Positions 1-11,065 of a stretch of 64,000 nt of DNA are shown one piece after another. The first letter of the stretch is position 1; every line of letters starts with the position of its first letter. The notes beneath the pieces are model-generated. The model was not told the origin of the DNA and did no database searches. It was given only the letters and a program-made list of their open reading frames with translations. Location: positions 1,466,055-1,530,054 of the forward strand of contig NW_004454166.1 of NCBI RefSeq assembly GCF_000283155.1, in the 5' to 3' direction. The DNA comes from Ceratotherium simum simum (taxonomy: Eukaryota; Chordata; Mammalia; Perissodactyla; Rhinocerotidae). Both the position numbers and the translations under genes were made by a program.

Positions 1-319
1 GCTCTGCTCAGTGAGCAATTATGTCTCCCTCCAGAGCCAGGATGCGGTAGACACAGAATGTCTAGGCATCACCCAGGAAGGTGCCATTGTATAATAGCAG
101 AAATAAAGCACACAATCACGATGGGGAAGCTGCCAGAATTTACGGCCAGGGATGCTATGTGGTCACAGTCTAGGCCATGCCAAGGAGGCAGGTTGTGGGT
201 CATGGTAGCTATGGAAACTGGCTAGAAAAGCCCAGACCTCCACCAGGAGGGATATGACCTAATATTGCCAAGTTGGGCAGAACTCAGGGTTACTTGAGAC
301 TCATACTGCCTCCTACCTG

Positions 320-800
320 CCCTTGACTTCTTCATTCATTCATTTGTGCATTTAAGTATTGATTAATTGTTTCATTTGGTCATTCATTCATTCAACAAAT
401 GTTACTCTGTCTTCCATGTGGTAGTTCCTATGCGAAGCAGTGGGGATACAAAGACAAGCAAGAAGTGGTTCCTACACTAGAGGAGCTCACAGTCTAGTGA
501 GGTTGGAGAGGGCATGATTCAGAGAAGGCTCCCTGGGGGAGGTGATGCTGAGCAGAGTTTTCTTGGAAGGAGTGAAGAGGGAAGGGCAATTCAGACAAAG
601 AGAACAGCAAGTGCAAAACTACACTGACATGAGGGAGCTTGGCTCAGTTGTGTAAATGCAAAACCTTTGGTGTGGTAGGTGTGTCACAAAGAGGTCCGTG
701 GAGAGAGATGCAACTGACAGCTGAGCAGGTACCAGATCACAAAGGGCCTTAAATGTCATGCTAAGGAGTTTGCACCTTACTCTAAAGGACCAGAGAGCCA
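320..800. repeat. L2-like LINE relic
   Basis: TTCATTCATTCAACAAATG, CAGTGGGGATACAAAGACAA, CCTGGGGGAGGTGATGCTGA, AACAGCAAGTGCAAA and AAGGAGTTTGCACCTTACTC follow one another as in old L2 copies. Confidence 0.6.
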
Positions 801-1388
801 TAGAAGAGTTTTAATCAGCATTTTAATTTTCATCATTTTAAGCCCACATCACCAGCTATGTCCTGTTCACAGCACCAAGGAATACATATTCTGGCTTTTC
901 TCTTTTCGTGTCCTCTGCTTTTTATCTGGTGCCTCCAATTGGCTGAACACAAATGGAAGTCAGAGGGCAAGAAGGTCTGGTTGATGGAGTCTACAGAGGT
1001 CAGCCTGCCAGGGCACCAAACAGAGTGGGGAAGGGTAGAGAGTGGGCCTGGAAGAGCATCTGTTTCTCTTGAAAATATTCAGCACCTTCCTCAAAAAGTT
1101 AAGAATCACAATAGAGAAGAGCGAGATGAATTCTAGATGCAAAGCCTTTGTGGAAGAGGAACATTTGAAATGGGTCTTGAAGATCTGATAGGTACAGAGA
1201 GGAAAAGGGCCTTCCAGGAAAAGGGGAGAACATAACTGTGCTCAGAATACATTCAAGGAGCCATGAGCTCCAGGTCCAGCTTGGCCAGAGCAGAGGACAA
1301 TGCACAGGAGAAGGGAGAGGGACATGTGTTTCCTGGAGAGTGACATCCAGCGGAAAGGTGGACTAGGAAAAAAGGTAGATGGGACTAG

Positions 1389-1645
1389 TTTAGAAGAGCC
1401 CAGACTCTGGAGCCAGACAGTCTGCTTCGAATCCCAGCTTGGCAATTTACAATCTGTGTGACCTTGAGCAAGTTACTTAACCTCTCTGCTTCAGTTTCCT
1501 CCTCTGTAAAATGAGCATGAGACTAGTATGTACATACTAGTACACACCTTGTAGGGTTGTTGTGAAGATCAAATAAATTAAAATATAAGAAGTGCTTAGA
1601 ACAGAGCATGGCACATAGTGAGAGTTATATATTAGCTACTGCTGG
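1389..1645 (+). repeat. MIR SINE, near full length
   Basis: Shows the tRNA-like part (GACTCTGGAGCCAGACAGTC, CGAATCCCAGC), the core (TGTGTGACCTTGAGCAAGTT, CTGTAAAATGAG) and the LINE-like tail (GCTTAGAACAGAGCATGGCA). It carries a 20-bp perfect palindrome at 1522-1541. Confidence 0.85.
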
Positions 1646-1917
1646 TGATATTATGAGGGCTACCTGACTTCAGCTCCTGGGTTTGGGTCTAGCTCCTAGA
1701 ATCTGACCCAAGAATCAGAATGTTCCTAATGCAACCCGTGCAACACAGATTCCTCCTCCCCAGCATCCCCTGGCGTGCTCATATACCCATGAAACCTGAA
1801 TATGGAGAGGGTGTGTATAAAGGCTGTGGAGCAAAGCCATCCAGAAAAATGTGTTACCTCACCTTTGTTACAAGGCAACCATAAAGTAATTCATGACAAA
1901 ATGGGGAGGACATGGGC

Positions 1918-2090
1918 CTGGGGATCCGGAGACTCCGGTTTCAACTTGAACACTGCCGCTAATTCAGTGGGTGACCTTGGACACGTCCCTTCTGCTCTCT
2001 GGACTTCAGTTTGACCCTCTGCAAAATGACGGGGGAGGATTATGATGATGTCTTAGGGGCTCTCTTCCAGCTCTATCATTCTGTTATTCT
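1918..2090 (+). repeat. MIR-type SINE relic
   Basis: GTGACCTTGGACACGTCC, GGACTTCAGTTTGACCC and CTGCAAAATGACG follow the MIR core; the tail resembles the MIR3 TCTTCCAGCTCT segment. Confidence 0.6.
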
Positions 2091-2476
2091 AAATCCCTTT
2101 ATAACAAACTCTAGGAGAGGAGCTTTGCTCCTGCAAATGGAGTGTAAAGTTAATCCTGCCTGTGTTGAGGCTAACTAATGTGCGTGTGTGGTTTATCCTA
2201 CTTCATTAAACCCTGACTCCCCACAGAGCAACGCATGAGGTAGCCCAGGCAGGTAATACTGAAGTGTTGCTGAGCTGGGTCTCCAAATGGAAAATGATTT
2301 TCCCCCACTCTTTCTCAGGTTTATCAACACAAAGCCTATAACTCCCAGTTTCCACGCTGTTACTTTGCCACGTGTACATTCAGACCCAATCATAGGTGTG
2401 GCCAAGTTGGCCACACTTATGTGAGCCTTATTTATGTGGGCACACCCCACCCCACCACCACCAGCTGCAGGCAACA

Positions 2477-2530
2477 CCATCATTTTACATATGAAGAAAC
2501 CAAAGCTCAGACAGGTTAGGGGGTTGCTGG
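2477..2530 (-). repeat. MIR core fragment
   Basis: CATTTTACATATGAAGAAAC followed by CAAAGCTCAGACAGGTTAG is the reverse complement of the MIR core. Confidence 0.55.
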
Positions 2531-2799
2531 GAGAGGCACAGGGGGTGGTGTGTGAGGTAGGAAGTGAGGGCAATGGTGCTATAGACCTGCTCGATAAGAG
2601 GTGGGAGAAAAGGGAAGGTAATTGGGAAGCTCTGAGGCAATATCCATAAGTGAAAAATTTCCCCAAGGATCCTTACCTTTTGTAAAAATTCTTGGAGATT
2701 CCAAAGTCACTTTTTCCTAACACTGAAAAAGTCTTTTCCTAAGACATTCTAGGTTGTCTCTTGAGGACAAAATTGAACAGTAACTGTCTTGGACTCCCT

Positions 2800-2995
2800 T
2801 AGTTTTTCTTCTTTTATTGTGAAATGTAGTACAAATACTGAAAAATGCATAAAGCACATGTGTATAATTTAATGAGTAATTAAAAGTGAATACTGATAAC
2901 CCCCACTCCAGTCAGGAAATAGAGTATAATGTTGAGTGAAAAAAGCAAGACACAAAGAATATATCCAGTATGATCCCATTCATATGAAGTTAGAA
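2800..2995 (+). repeat. Old L1 3' fragment
   Basis: TAATGTTGAGTGAAAAAAGC and ATATCCAGTATGATCCCATT are typical of old mammalian L1 3' ends. Confidence 0.55.
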
Positions 2996-3604
2996 AACTC
3001 GATATTTGGGCAGTGACCAAGCTCTTTGCTCACTCCTATGCAGCGTGTAGACCTGGCAAGCCTTCTTCCTCTCCACCTCACTGAGCTCGGAACCCACTGA
3101 GGACCAAGAGGTACAGAGGCACTGAATGTTAGAGGTCGAGGCCACCTCATGTGACTTTCATTCACTCATTCATTCATTCATTCCTCAGACACTTTGGGGG
3201 TCTTACTACGTGGGGGCCTCTAGGCTAGGAATGGTGGGAGGGCATAGTATGGAGGTATCTTGCATAGATCCTGCCACAAAGGAGCAAGAAAGGCTGGAAT
3301 GAGTTGAGTCCAGAATGGCGGGAAGCAATGAAGGTCTTGGAAGTGCCTGGCTGTCAGCCAGGACACACTCTCATGTTCCTCTGAAGAAGAGCCAGATGGA
3401 GAAGGATCCACCATGAGGGAGGGGCCGGGAGAGACTCCCTTGGCCTCAGAAAGAATGAGTAGGCTACTGCAGATTCCTGCAACTAGCCTTCAAGCCAATC
3501 TCTGTTCTCCAAAGTCAACTGGAAGGGAGTTTGTGTGCAAATGGATGAATGCCAATGGGGTCAGAAATTGGGATCCAGAATGTCAGAGAGGAAGGGTCCA
3601 GTGC

Positions 3605-3715
3605 CTTTGTTTTGTGAATGAAGAGACTGAGGTCCAGAGACAAGTGACATTTCCAATGTCATCTGGATAGCTTGAGGGGAACCCATGACTAGAATCCAGC
3701 TTCCTGCCTCTCTAA
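3605..3715 (-). repeat. MIR fragment
   Basis: GAAGAGACTGAGGTCCAGAG followed by a degenerate continuation is a reverse MIR core. Confidence 0.45.
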
Positions 3716-3857
3716 ACAGTTCTCTTCCTCTGCCCAGACGAGAGCAACAGTATTTTCCAAGATGAGTTTTTAGAATCCTGGGTTTTTATGGTCATGAAAT
3801 CATGAAGAAAGAGAACAAAAGAACTGGAAAAGATCTTAGTAGTAATCTGTCTGGTTC

Positions 3858-3985
3858 AGTGGGTCCCAAACCAGGCTGGTCATCGAGTCACATGAGGAAC
3901 TTGTTTTTAAAAATACAGATTCCGGGACCCCAGCCTCCAGAGACTGGAGTTTAGTAGGACTGGGACTTAGTAGGATAGCTTGGCC
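3858..3985 (+). repeat. MER5A-like DNA-transposon relic
   Basis: CAGTGGGTCCCAAACCAGGC, CATGAGGAACTTGTTTTTAA and ACAGATTCCGGGACCCCAGC match the left part of MER5A by memory. Confidence 0.6.
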
Positions 3986-4044
3986 ATCTGGATCTTTTTA
4001 AAGCGCCATACCCCCGTTAATTCTGGTGGGACGTTCACAGGCCT

Positions 4045-4125
4045 ACACAACTCTCAGTTGACAGAGGGAGAAACTGAGGCCCAGATTAGGGGAGGCAGAG
4101 TGTGCAAGGTCACATCTCATTTCGC
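4045..4125 (-). repeat. MIR fragment
   Basis: GGGAGAAACTGAGGCCCAGA and GTGCAAGGTCACA are the reverse MIR core. Confidence 0.5.
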
Positions 4126-5053
4126 CACAAACGCTTCAATTGTCCAGGACAGTACTGAGCCAGGCCGTATATCTAAGAGCCTTGATGTATTAATAGCATT
4201 TTTTCCCTCAATATTGTTTTTGTGGTTAACACTGAATACTGATTGTATTTTTTGAAGCAGCTTGAAAGATTCCTAGCCATGCTGCAAGGCACTCAAATTT
4301 GTGTAATGTTTACAATGACTTTGTCGTTCATTAAACAAATTTACCCAGACTAACCCAACATGAACCTCATCTTGTTTACAGTGAGGTCCTGACAAAAATA
4401 CGTGTGGCAAAGACAGACAAATACACATAAACCTGGATCGCTGGGTGGGACATGATTTCCTGTCGCATCTAGTTTTTCTCAGTAGAAGTTGTTTTATTTG
4501 AACATGACTCAGTATCCCGTGTAAATGTGAGGTTGTTAATCTTATTACGATATGGAAAACAAATTAATTAGTATGCATGCTATTGGAGATGAATTGTAAA
4601 GTTGGTGTTGGAAAGATTAGGAAAATACACTCATTACTCCAAATAACATCTGATATACACGTCTGACTTCCACTTTAAGATTGGTTCCAATATATGGGCA
4701 ACAAATATAGCTAATAAAAATCAAGCTTTTGTGCTCAGCATCTAAATGTTGGGATTGGCTAGATACACACATGCTGGTCTTCTTTGTTTTAAAACAAAGG
4801 TCAGTGTGATGAATAACTGCTGGTCACTTTCTCAGCTCGCCTCAGGCACCTTCTCAGGTCCCAGCTCCCACTCCAAACCAAACCTAGCTGAGAGCCATCT
4901 TCTCTTTCTTTTACAAGGCCACCCCACTTTACATGCTGCTTCCTGAGCACTTTCTTCTTTCTTTTAGTGGTCATAATGAACACACCTCATTTTTCCAGGG
5001 GAGCGTGTGCTCATTGAGAGTGGAGACTATATTCCAATTGGAGAGTCAAATAT

Positions 5054-5364
5054 ATATATATTTTTTTTGTGAGGAAGATCAGCCCTGAGCTAACATCCAT
5101 GCCAATCCTCCTCTTTTTGCTGAGGAAGACTGGCTCTGAGCTAACATCTATTGCCAATCCTCCTTTTTTTTCCCCCTTTTTTCTCCCCAAAGCCCCAGTA
5201 GTTAGTTCTGTGTCATAGTTGCACATCCTTCTAGTTGCTGTATGTGGGACGCCGCCTCAGCATGGCCGGACAAGCGGTGCATTGGTGCACGCCCGGGATC
5301 CGAACCCAGGCCACTAGTAGCGGAGCGAGTGCACTTAACTGCTAAGCCACAGGGCCAGTCCCGG
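5054..5364 (-). repeat. ERE SINE (perissodactyl tRNA-derived)
   Basis: Minus-strand copy: T-rich tail first, then GAGGAAGATCAGCCCTGAGC-type body and the tRNA-like head ending in GGGCCAGTCCC. An 11-bp direct repeat GAGTCAAATAT flanks it (5043-5053 and 5365-5375), so the insertion boundaries are clear. Confidence 0.9.
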
Positions 5365-5984
5365 GAGTCAAATATTGATCAGAATACTATGCTACAGAAA
5401 AAAAAAAAAACAACAAAGATTGGAAAATCTCTTTATTTACCAATGTAGTGCAATCACCAAGAGACATTTTTAAGTGTATACCTACAGACTACCTCGGGGA
5501 GCATCCTGGTGACACTGATCACCAGGTTACCAGGGAGGGGACCTAGGTGGTTGAGGGGTAGAGGTAGGAAGAGGCTTTTCCTCAGGTTCCTTTAGTATCT
5601 TTTGAATTTGATCCATATGTATGTACTACTGAGTCAAAAAAGTAGAACAAATATTAAATTTAAAAATAAAATCTAAATCTAAAAAGTAAAAAAATATTTG
5701 CTCAAAAAAAAAAAACCCACCAAAACAAAATAAAACAAATAAATAGAGACAAATGTCATTTGGGATATTAAAGACTTTGGGAAGTCCTTTAATAAATAAA
5801 CCTGTTTTATTTTAGCTCAGTGTTACCAGACTTATTTCACCAGGGAGCTCCAAAGAAACATAAGGTGTCCAGTGTTTACCAAATGGTTTTGACCCTGAAA
5901 TCCTTTTTTAAAATATTCTTATTACTATCTCACAAAACACAAGTGACCCACAAGTGTGCCATAGGCAACATTTTAAATCAGAGG

Positions 5985-6145
5985 ATGGAAAAAGAGTGGA
6001 TACTGACTCTGCTGCCAGCTCCGTGAATGGACTTGGGCAAGTCCTGTCTCTTCTCTGGGCCTCAGTTTCCCCATCTCTAAAATAAGCCAGCTGGATGAGA
6101 TTATCTCTGATGTTTCTTCTAGCTCTGAAATTCAGAGATTCTCTG
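5985..6145 (+). repeat. MIR-type SINE
   Basis: GACTTGGGCAAGTCCTGTC, GGGCCTCAGTTTCCCCATC and TCTTCTAGCTCTGAAATTC form a MIR3-like order. Confidence 0.7.
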
Positions 6146-6374
6146 GCAAGACTATATCAAAAGGTATAGCCCATGCCTAGTGCAGCAATTGGAGGCAAGG
6201 AGGCCTGTGACGCTTGTTAAAAGGAGTTACAGTGTACCTGCTGTAGATGTATTTTCCCAGCTTCTCCAAAAACCCCCGGGGTTAAAGCAACAACAATAGA
6301 AACCCTGAGGACATTCCAGGAGGTTATAAGAAATCAACGCAATCATCTTTTGTTCACTACAGCTGCTGACATTG

Positions 6375-6485
6375 CCAAGGTCTCAGCACGTCCACTGACT
6401 CACTGCGCATCCCTGGGCAGAGCCTTGAGTTGAGGCTCAGTTTCCTCAGCTGCAAAGTGGGGACGATGATTGCTATGCTGCTTTC
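6375..6485 (+). repeat. MIR-type fragment
   Basis: CCTGGGCAGAGCCTTGAG, GGCTCAGTTTCCTCAGC and TGCAAAGTGGGGACGATG follow the MIR core. Confidence 0.55.
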
Positions 6486-6689
6486 CTCAGATTCTTGGTA
6501 AAGGCTTTAACTTATGACAGCCACAGAGATAAGAGAATAGAGAGCCGATGACAGGGGTGTCAAACCATGTATTTAACGAGCACAAATGTTGCTTATCAAG
6601 ATATCTTTCATTTGTCAGTAGATTTCCCTTGGTTGGGGCAAGAGCATGGTAGGAAAGTATTGTACTCATCCATTACTGGAGGCAAAATA

Positions 6690-7200
6690 AATTTATAAAA
6701 GCCCTTTTCAAAGTGATTTGCCCATATATATCAAGAACCATGAAAGAATTCAGGCCCTCTGACCCAGAAAATCTAGATCTGGGGATTTTGGAAATAACAA
6801 AAAAAGGGAGAAAGTGAGAGGTGTGAAGACATTCACTTGGGGATTATCTGTGATAGGGAAAAGTTGAGTCCTAAACAGACAATAGTAGGGAATGATATAT
6901 CCACTTGAAAGGGTATTAAGCAGCCATTAAAAATAATTATTAAAACATTTATTTTTAAACGATAATTATGAAGACCCTCTGGCATTATAATGATAAACTG
7001 TTAAGTGAGAAAACTGAATACAAGGCTGTAACTACACTAATAAATTACCTATGTAAATTTTGCAGCATGTAAGAAAGGACAGAAGAGGAACGCTGAATAG
7101 TTCATTTGTTAGGATGGTAGGATTATGGATAATTTTCTTTCCTTTTAGTTTCCTTTACTGTTATAACACTGTGAACTAAATAAAAATTTGGAAAAAAATA
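6690..7200 (+). repeat. Old L1 3' end
   Basis: Includes GGGTATTAAGCAGCCATTAA, GTTAAGTGAGAAAAC and GGTAGGATTATGGATAATTT, then an A-rich end. This order is typical of old L1M 3' regions. It is non-coding. Confidence 0.65.
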
Positions 7201-7536
7201 CAATGAAAGCAACAGATAGGTACATTTTGTTGTATCCTTCATAAATCCTTTCACTGAAGAGAGGGATTAAATGTGGCTTACCATAGCAAATCATAAAATA
7301 AGACCCACATATTGCATTTCCTCTAGACCCTCCTACCCTTCTGAGAATAAATTAAAATATAAACGCCAGAGCTGATTTTTTTTAAATCCAGGATTATCTC
7401 ATTATTCTATTTAAAACATATAAAGAAAGAAAATGCACTCTTTTTTCTTTTGGATTAAAAGTTTCCTCAGCCAACTTCACGTCCAATCTTCCCTGTCGGT
7501 AGGGCATGAGTCCCCATTCCTACATTATGCACTTCT

Positions 7537-7800
7537 ATTTTTTTTGGCGGGGGCGGGGGTGGAGAGTGGCCCAACAGTGCTAACACCTGTTGCCAGTCTT
7601 CCTCTTGCTCTTTTTTCCCCCAAAGCCCCGGTACCTAGTTGTGTGTCATAGTTGTAGAGTTGTAGGTCTTCCATGTGCGACGCCGCCTCAGCGTGGCTTG
7701 ATGAGCCGTGAGCAGGTCTGCACCCAGAACCAAACTGGCGGACGCCGGGCCACGGAAGGGGAATGCGCAAACTTAACCGCCACACCACCGCGCCGGCTGC
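7537..7800 (-). repeat. ERE SINE, diverged
   Basis: Minus-strand copy with the CCCCAAAGCCCCGG segment, the GACGCCGCCTCAGC segment and a terminal CGCGCCGGC head. It is more diverged than the other copies, and no clear target duplication was seen. Confidence 0.85.
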
Positions 7801-8089
7801 CTGCATTCCTTAACCTGTGGGGCCTCCACTCAGACATGTAGGTGGTGGTGGAGAAGGTCCAGCCAGATTTAAGGGACCCCAACTGGTTCTGCTTTGTGAA
7901 ATGAGAATGCTGATTTCTGCCCAGGCTGCCACCTGGGTCCCTTTTGCGTTCTCCAAACCCCCCAGAAGTGCGTGCAGCTGGATCTTCCTCTGAGGAGCCG
8001 GTGTGGCATCACAGACACCACACCGGGGTGGAGTGCTGGTGGGAGTGAGGGGGGGAAGGGAGGAGGACTGGGTTTCAGGGAAGCCGTAG

Positions 8090-8260
8090 AAGGTTAGCAG
8101 TTAAGGAACTTGGCTGTGAAGTCAGAACCGGCTTTCAAATTCCAGCTCTGCCATCTGCTAACTGCATGGTCCTGGGCGAGTCTCAGTGTCTCTGCGCCTC
8201 AGAGTGGAGACTTCGCTCAGGTCATGGTGATGATGTTGTAAAACAGTGCCCAGTAAACAG
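8090..8260 (+). repeat. MIR SINE
   Basis: GGCTGTGAAGTCAGAACC, CCAGCTCTGCCATCTGC and GGGCGAGTCTCAGTG match a diverged MIR. Confidence 0.6.
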
Positions 8261-8324
8261 CGCGCACTCGAGAAACCTCAGTTAGTCTCACCCGTCCTGC
8301 CCTCCCACAAGCCCGCTGTGGAAA

Positions 8325-8430
8325 CTTGGGTGATTCTATTTCCTTCTCTGGGCCTTGGTGTCTCCATCTGTCAAATGGGGCAAGCGGCTGGATTCAATGG
8401 CCTTCAGGGCTGTCTTAAGGACACTGGTTT
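8325..8430 (+). repeat. MIR3-type fragment
   Basis: TCTCTGGGCCTTGGTGTCTC, CATCTGTCAAATGGGGCA and the AATGGCCTTCAGGGC tail. Confidence 0.6.
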
Positions 8431-8837
8431 CACAGTGGTGGTTGTAGTAATGTCCTTTAAGATAGATTTATATGGGAATCTGTAGCCCATGGGGATGGTG
8501 TTCCAGACATTTTCTGCAGATTGGACTCTCAGCCCCAAAATCCTGCTCCTGCTTTACTCCTGAATGTGCTTCCCCCCGTTGGCATTCCAAGACCACCCCT
8601 TCCAGCAGGGATTATTTGCCCAGTGACATGGTGGAGAGGTTGACACTCCCCTCGCACTGTCTGAGCAGGTATTTTCACATGAACTTTCACTGTGCCACCT
8701 TCTCTCTGTTCCTTCCTGAGGAAGACAGTGACCCCAAAGGGCGGGACTAGGACCAGTGGACTGAAGCTACGTGGAAGCCGCTGTGTGCTTACTGAGGGAA
8801 AGGACTTCCGGCAGCCATTCCGTAATACCAATTCCAC

Positions 8838-8930
8838 AAGGGGCTAGTGAGCTCACTGTCCCTGGAGGTATTCAAGCTCAGGCTGAGTGACTTTTCACTG
8901 GGATGCTCTAGAGAGGCCAGCCTTGATACA
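8838..8930 (+). repeat. L3/CR1-like fragment
   Basis: Contains GCTAGTGAGCTCACTGTCCC and GGAGGTATTCAAGCTCAGGC, the characteristic CR1/L3 3' text. Confidence 0.55.
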
Positions 8931-9209
8931 GCTTGTATAATTTAATGAGGCTCACTGCCCCAAGTCCCTGTGCTATTAATGAACTATTTACTGATTTATT
9001 ATTGCTTAATTAGCCATACCTTAATTGATAAGCTCCTGGTGGTACCATCTTAGAGACTCTGGGCTATTCTAGTTTTTCTCTGAAGAGAATGCCCACTGGA
9101 AGACTCCCAAGATTAGGGGTTGGTGGAGAATCAGACAGAACACATGACTATGACTCGTCTTTCTGAGCCTTCTTTCCCACAGAGTGAAATTCTCTCTACA
9201 ACGTATAGG

Positions 9210-9235
9210 GTGTGTGTGTGTGTGTGTGTGTGTGT
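9210..9235 (+). repeat. (TG)n microsatellite
   Basis: Uninterrupted TG dinucleotide repeat of about 13 units. Confidence 0.9.
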
Positions 9236-9689
9236 ACAGTAGAGTCTACCTCATTAATGCACCATTGACTGCAATTATGTCTTTTCATTTTCCCTCCAGG
9301 ATCTGAGGTTTTCTTCCTCCTTCATTGCTGCCAGCTGTGTTTTTTCCCAGCAATTCTAGATCTGACATTGTCTTTTCAGAAATTTAGCAGCAGTATCATG
9401 ACAGCTGTTAACCTACGGCTCTCAGATGTGCTTGAGTTGAATTTTTTTGTTCTTTGCTTTTTCTCTTTCAGTGCTGACAAAGGATACTTTAAAAAGAACC
9501 ACACAATTTTTCAACACATGAGTACTGTCGGTCTCTTCCTACGCAAACTTTCACTCATAGCTCCTGTCAAATGCTGGGCCATCGGCTCCTCTACCAAAAG
9601 AGAAATATATTTAGTCAACTAAAAAAGATTTTCTTTAAACAGCATTGGGGAATCTAAACCCATCCTAACAATACTTCATGGAGCAAGTG

Positions 9690-9870
9690 TTCAGCTATTA
9701 TATCATCTGATCCTTACAACAGCCCTGAGAGGTGAGTTGTATTGGTGGCAATTAATATCCCCATTATACAGGTTAGCAAACTGAAGGGCAGGGAGGTGAA
9801 GTCATACTGCTCGGATGTGGGGAAGCAGGAGCTAGAGTCACGGGCTGCAGAGGGACAGTCCAGAGAGGAT
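9690..9870 (-). repeat. MIR SINE
   Basis: ATCCTTACAACAGCCCTGAG, CCCCATTATACAGGTTAGCA and AACTGAAGGGCAGGGAGG are the reverse MIR order. Confidence 0.65.
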
Positions 9871-9884
9871 TTCCCTCACCACAT

Positions 9885-10110
9885 TTATTCATTCATCAGA
9901 CTCTCAAATGAACATCTTACGTGCAAGTCCTAAGGTGTTCTGGGGTTGTAGAGATGGATCACTGTCCCTGCTCTCATGAGAGAAAGGCAAGAGGACAAAT
10001 TACTACAATAGTGTGACAAAGGCGTTAGCAGAGGTGTGGGACCCAGAGGGAGCCCAATATGCTTGCTCTTGGAGTGACCCTAGGCATAATGCTGACATAA
10101 AAGCAGGTGG
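9885..10110. repeat. L2-like relic
   Basis: TTTATTCATTCATCAGAC, GTAGAGATGGATCACTGTCC and CTGCTCTCATGAGAG parallel the L2 text seen at 320-800. Confidence 0.45.
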
Positions 10111-10299
10111 TGGTGACCTCTGCTCAGCCAGAGGGCTCAGCCAGAGAGGCTCAGCAGCAAAGAGGGGCTTGCAAAGCTCAGAAGGAAGTTCAGATGTTCC
10201 CCTGGGTGCCACCTAGGAGTGGTGGCTAAGTGGGCCAAACCTTAAGATTGCTCTAATGCAATTCCTACTGTATCTCCTTGGGGGTCCGTGTCCTCACCT

Positions 10300-10680
10300 G
10301 GGCCCAGGACCATCACCAGGGAACACTGTCTATCCTCCTGCTCTGCCAATTCCTAAAAGGCCAAGCATTTTCTACCTCTAGGCCATTGATCATACTGAAC
10401 CCTTCTCCTGTAGCTGCCTTCTCCCCATCTTTTCCAACTCAGTCTTCCAAGCTTAGATCAAATACCACCTCCTTCAAGAAATCTTCATAGATTCTCCCTA
10501 GCAGGAGAGAGCTCCTCCTTCATTTTCCTAACTGTATCTAATTAAAAGCCCAAATCAGGTTCTACACGTTGTTGTAGGCTTATTTCTCTGACCTGACTGC
10601 AAGCAACTTGAGGGCAGGAGGGTCTCAGGTCCCTCCTCGATGAGACACTGGGCTCTCTTTGCTGAATGAAGCTGAATAAA
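10300..10680. repeat. L2-like relic, 3' part
   Basis: TTAGATCAAATACCACCTCC, TTCAAGAAATCTTCATAG and CAAGCAACTTGAGGGCAGGA are in L2 3' order. Confidence 0.55.
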
Positions 10681-10887
10681 AGTGGGAGGAGACAGATGGT
10701 TCTTTGGCCCTTTTGGGGCACATTGGGAATGGTTTGCAAATAGGATTGCTGGTACTTTTGGGATTTGGGTGCTGCCACCCTGACAAGCTCCAAGTTCTCA
10801 GTGTTGGACAGGTGTAGACCTGGTGCGGGGGGCAGGAGTGAGTGAATCACAGCGGTTTAGTCCTTGCCTTGGAAAACCTTTTAAGCC

Positions 10888-11065
10888 AGTGCTTCTCAAT
10901 GGGTGGTTCAGGTGCCTCTTGCACCTGACTCACCTGGGGAAGTTATTAACTATTGGGGTTCCAAGCTCTGTCTCATACCACTAAATCAGGCTCTCTGGAG
11001 TTGGGGCCCAGGGATCTGCGTGTGATTCCTCTCCCACTGAGGTTTAGAAGGTGCTGTTATAAGGG
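10888..11065 (+). repeat. MER5A-like DNA-transposon relic
   Basis: CCAGTGCTTCTCAATGGGTG, ACTCACCTGGGGAAGTTATT, AAATCAGGCTCTCTGGAG and GTTTAGAAGGTGCTG are in MER5A order. Confidence 0.65.
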
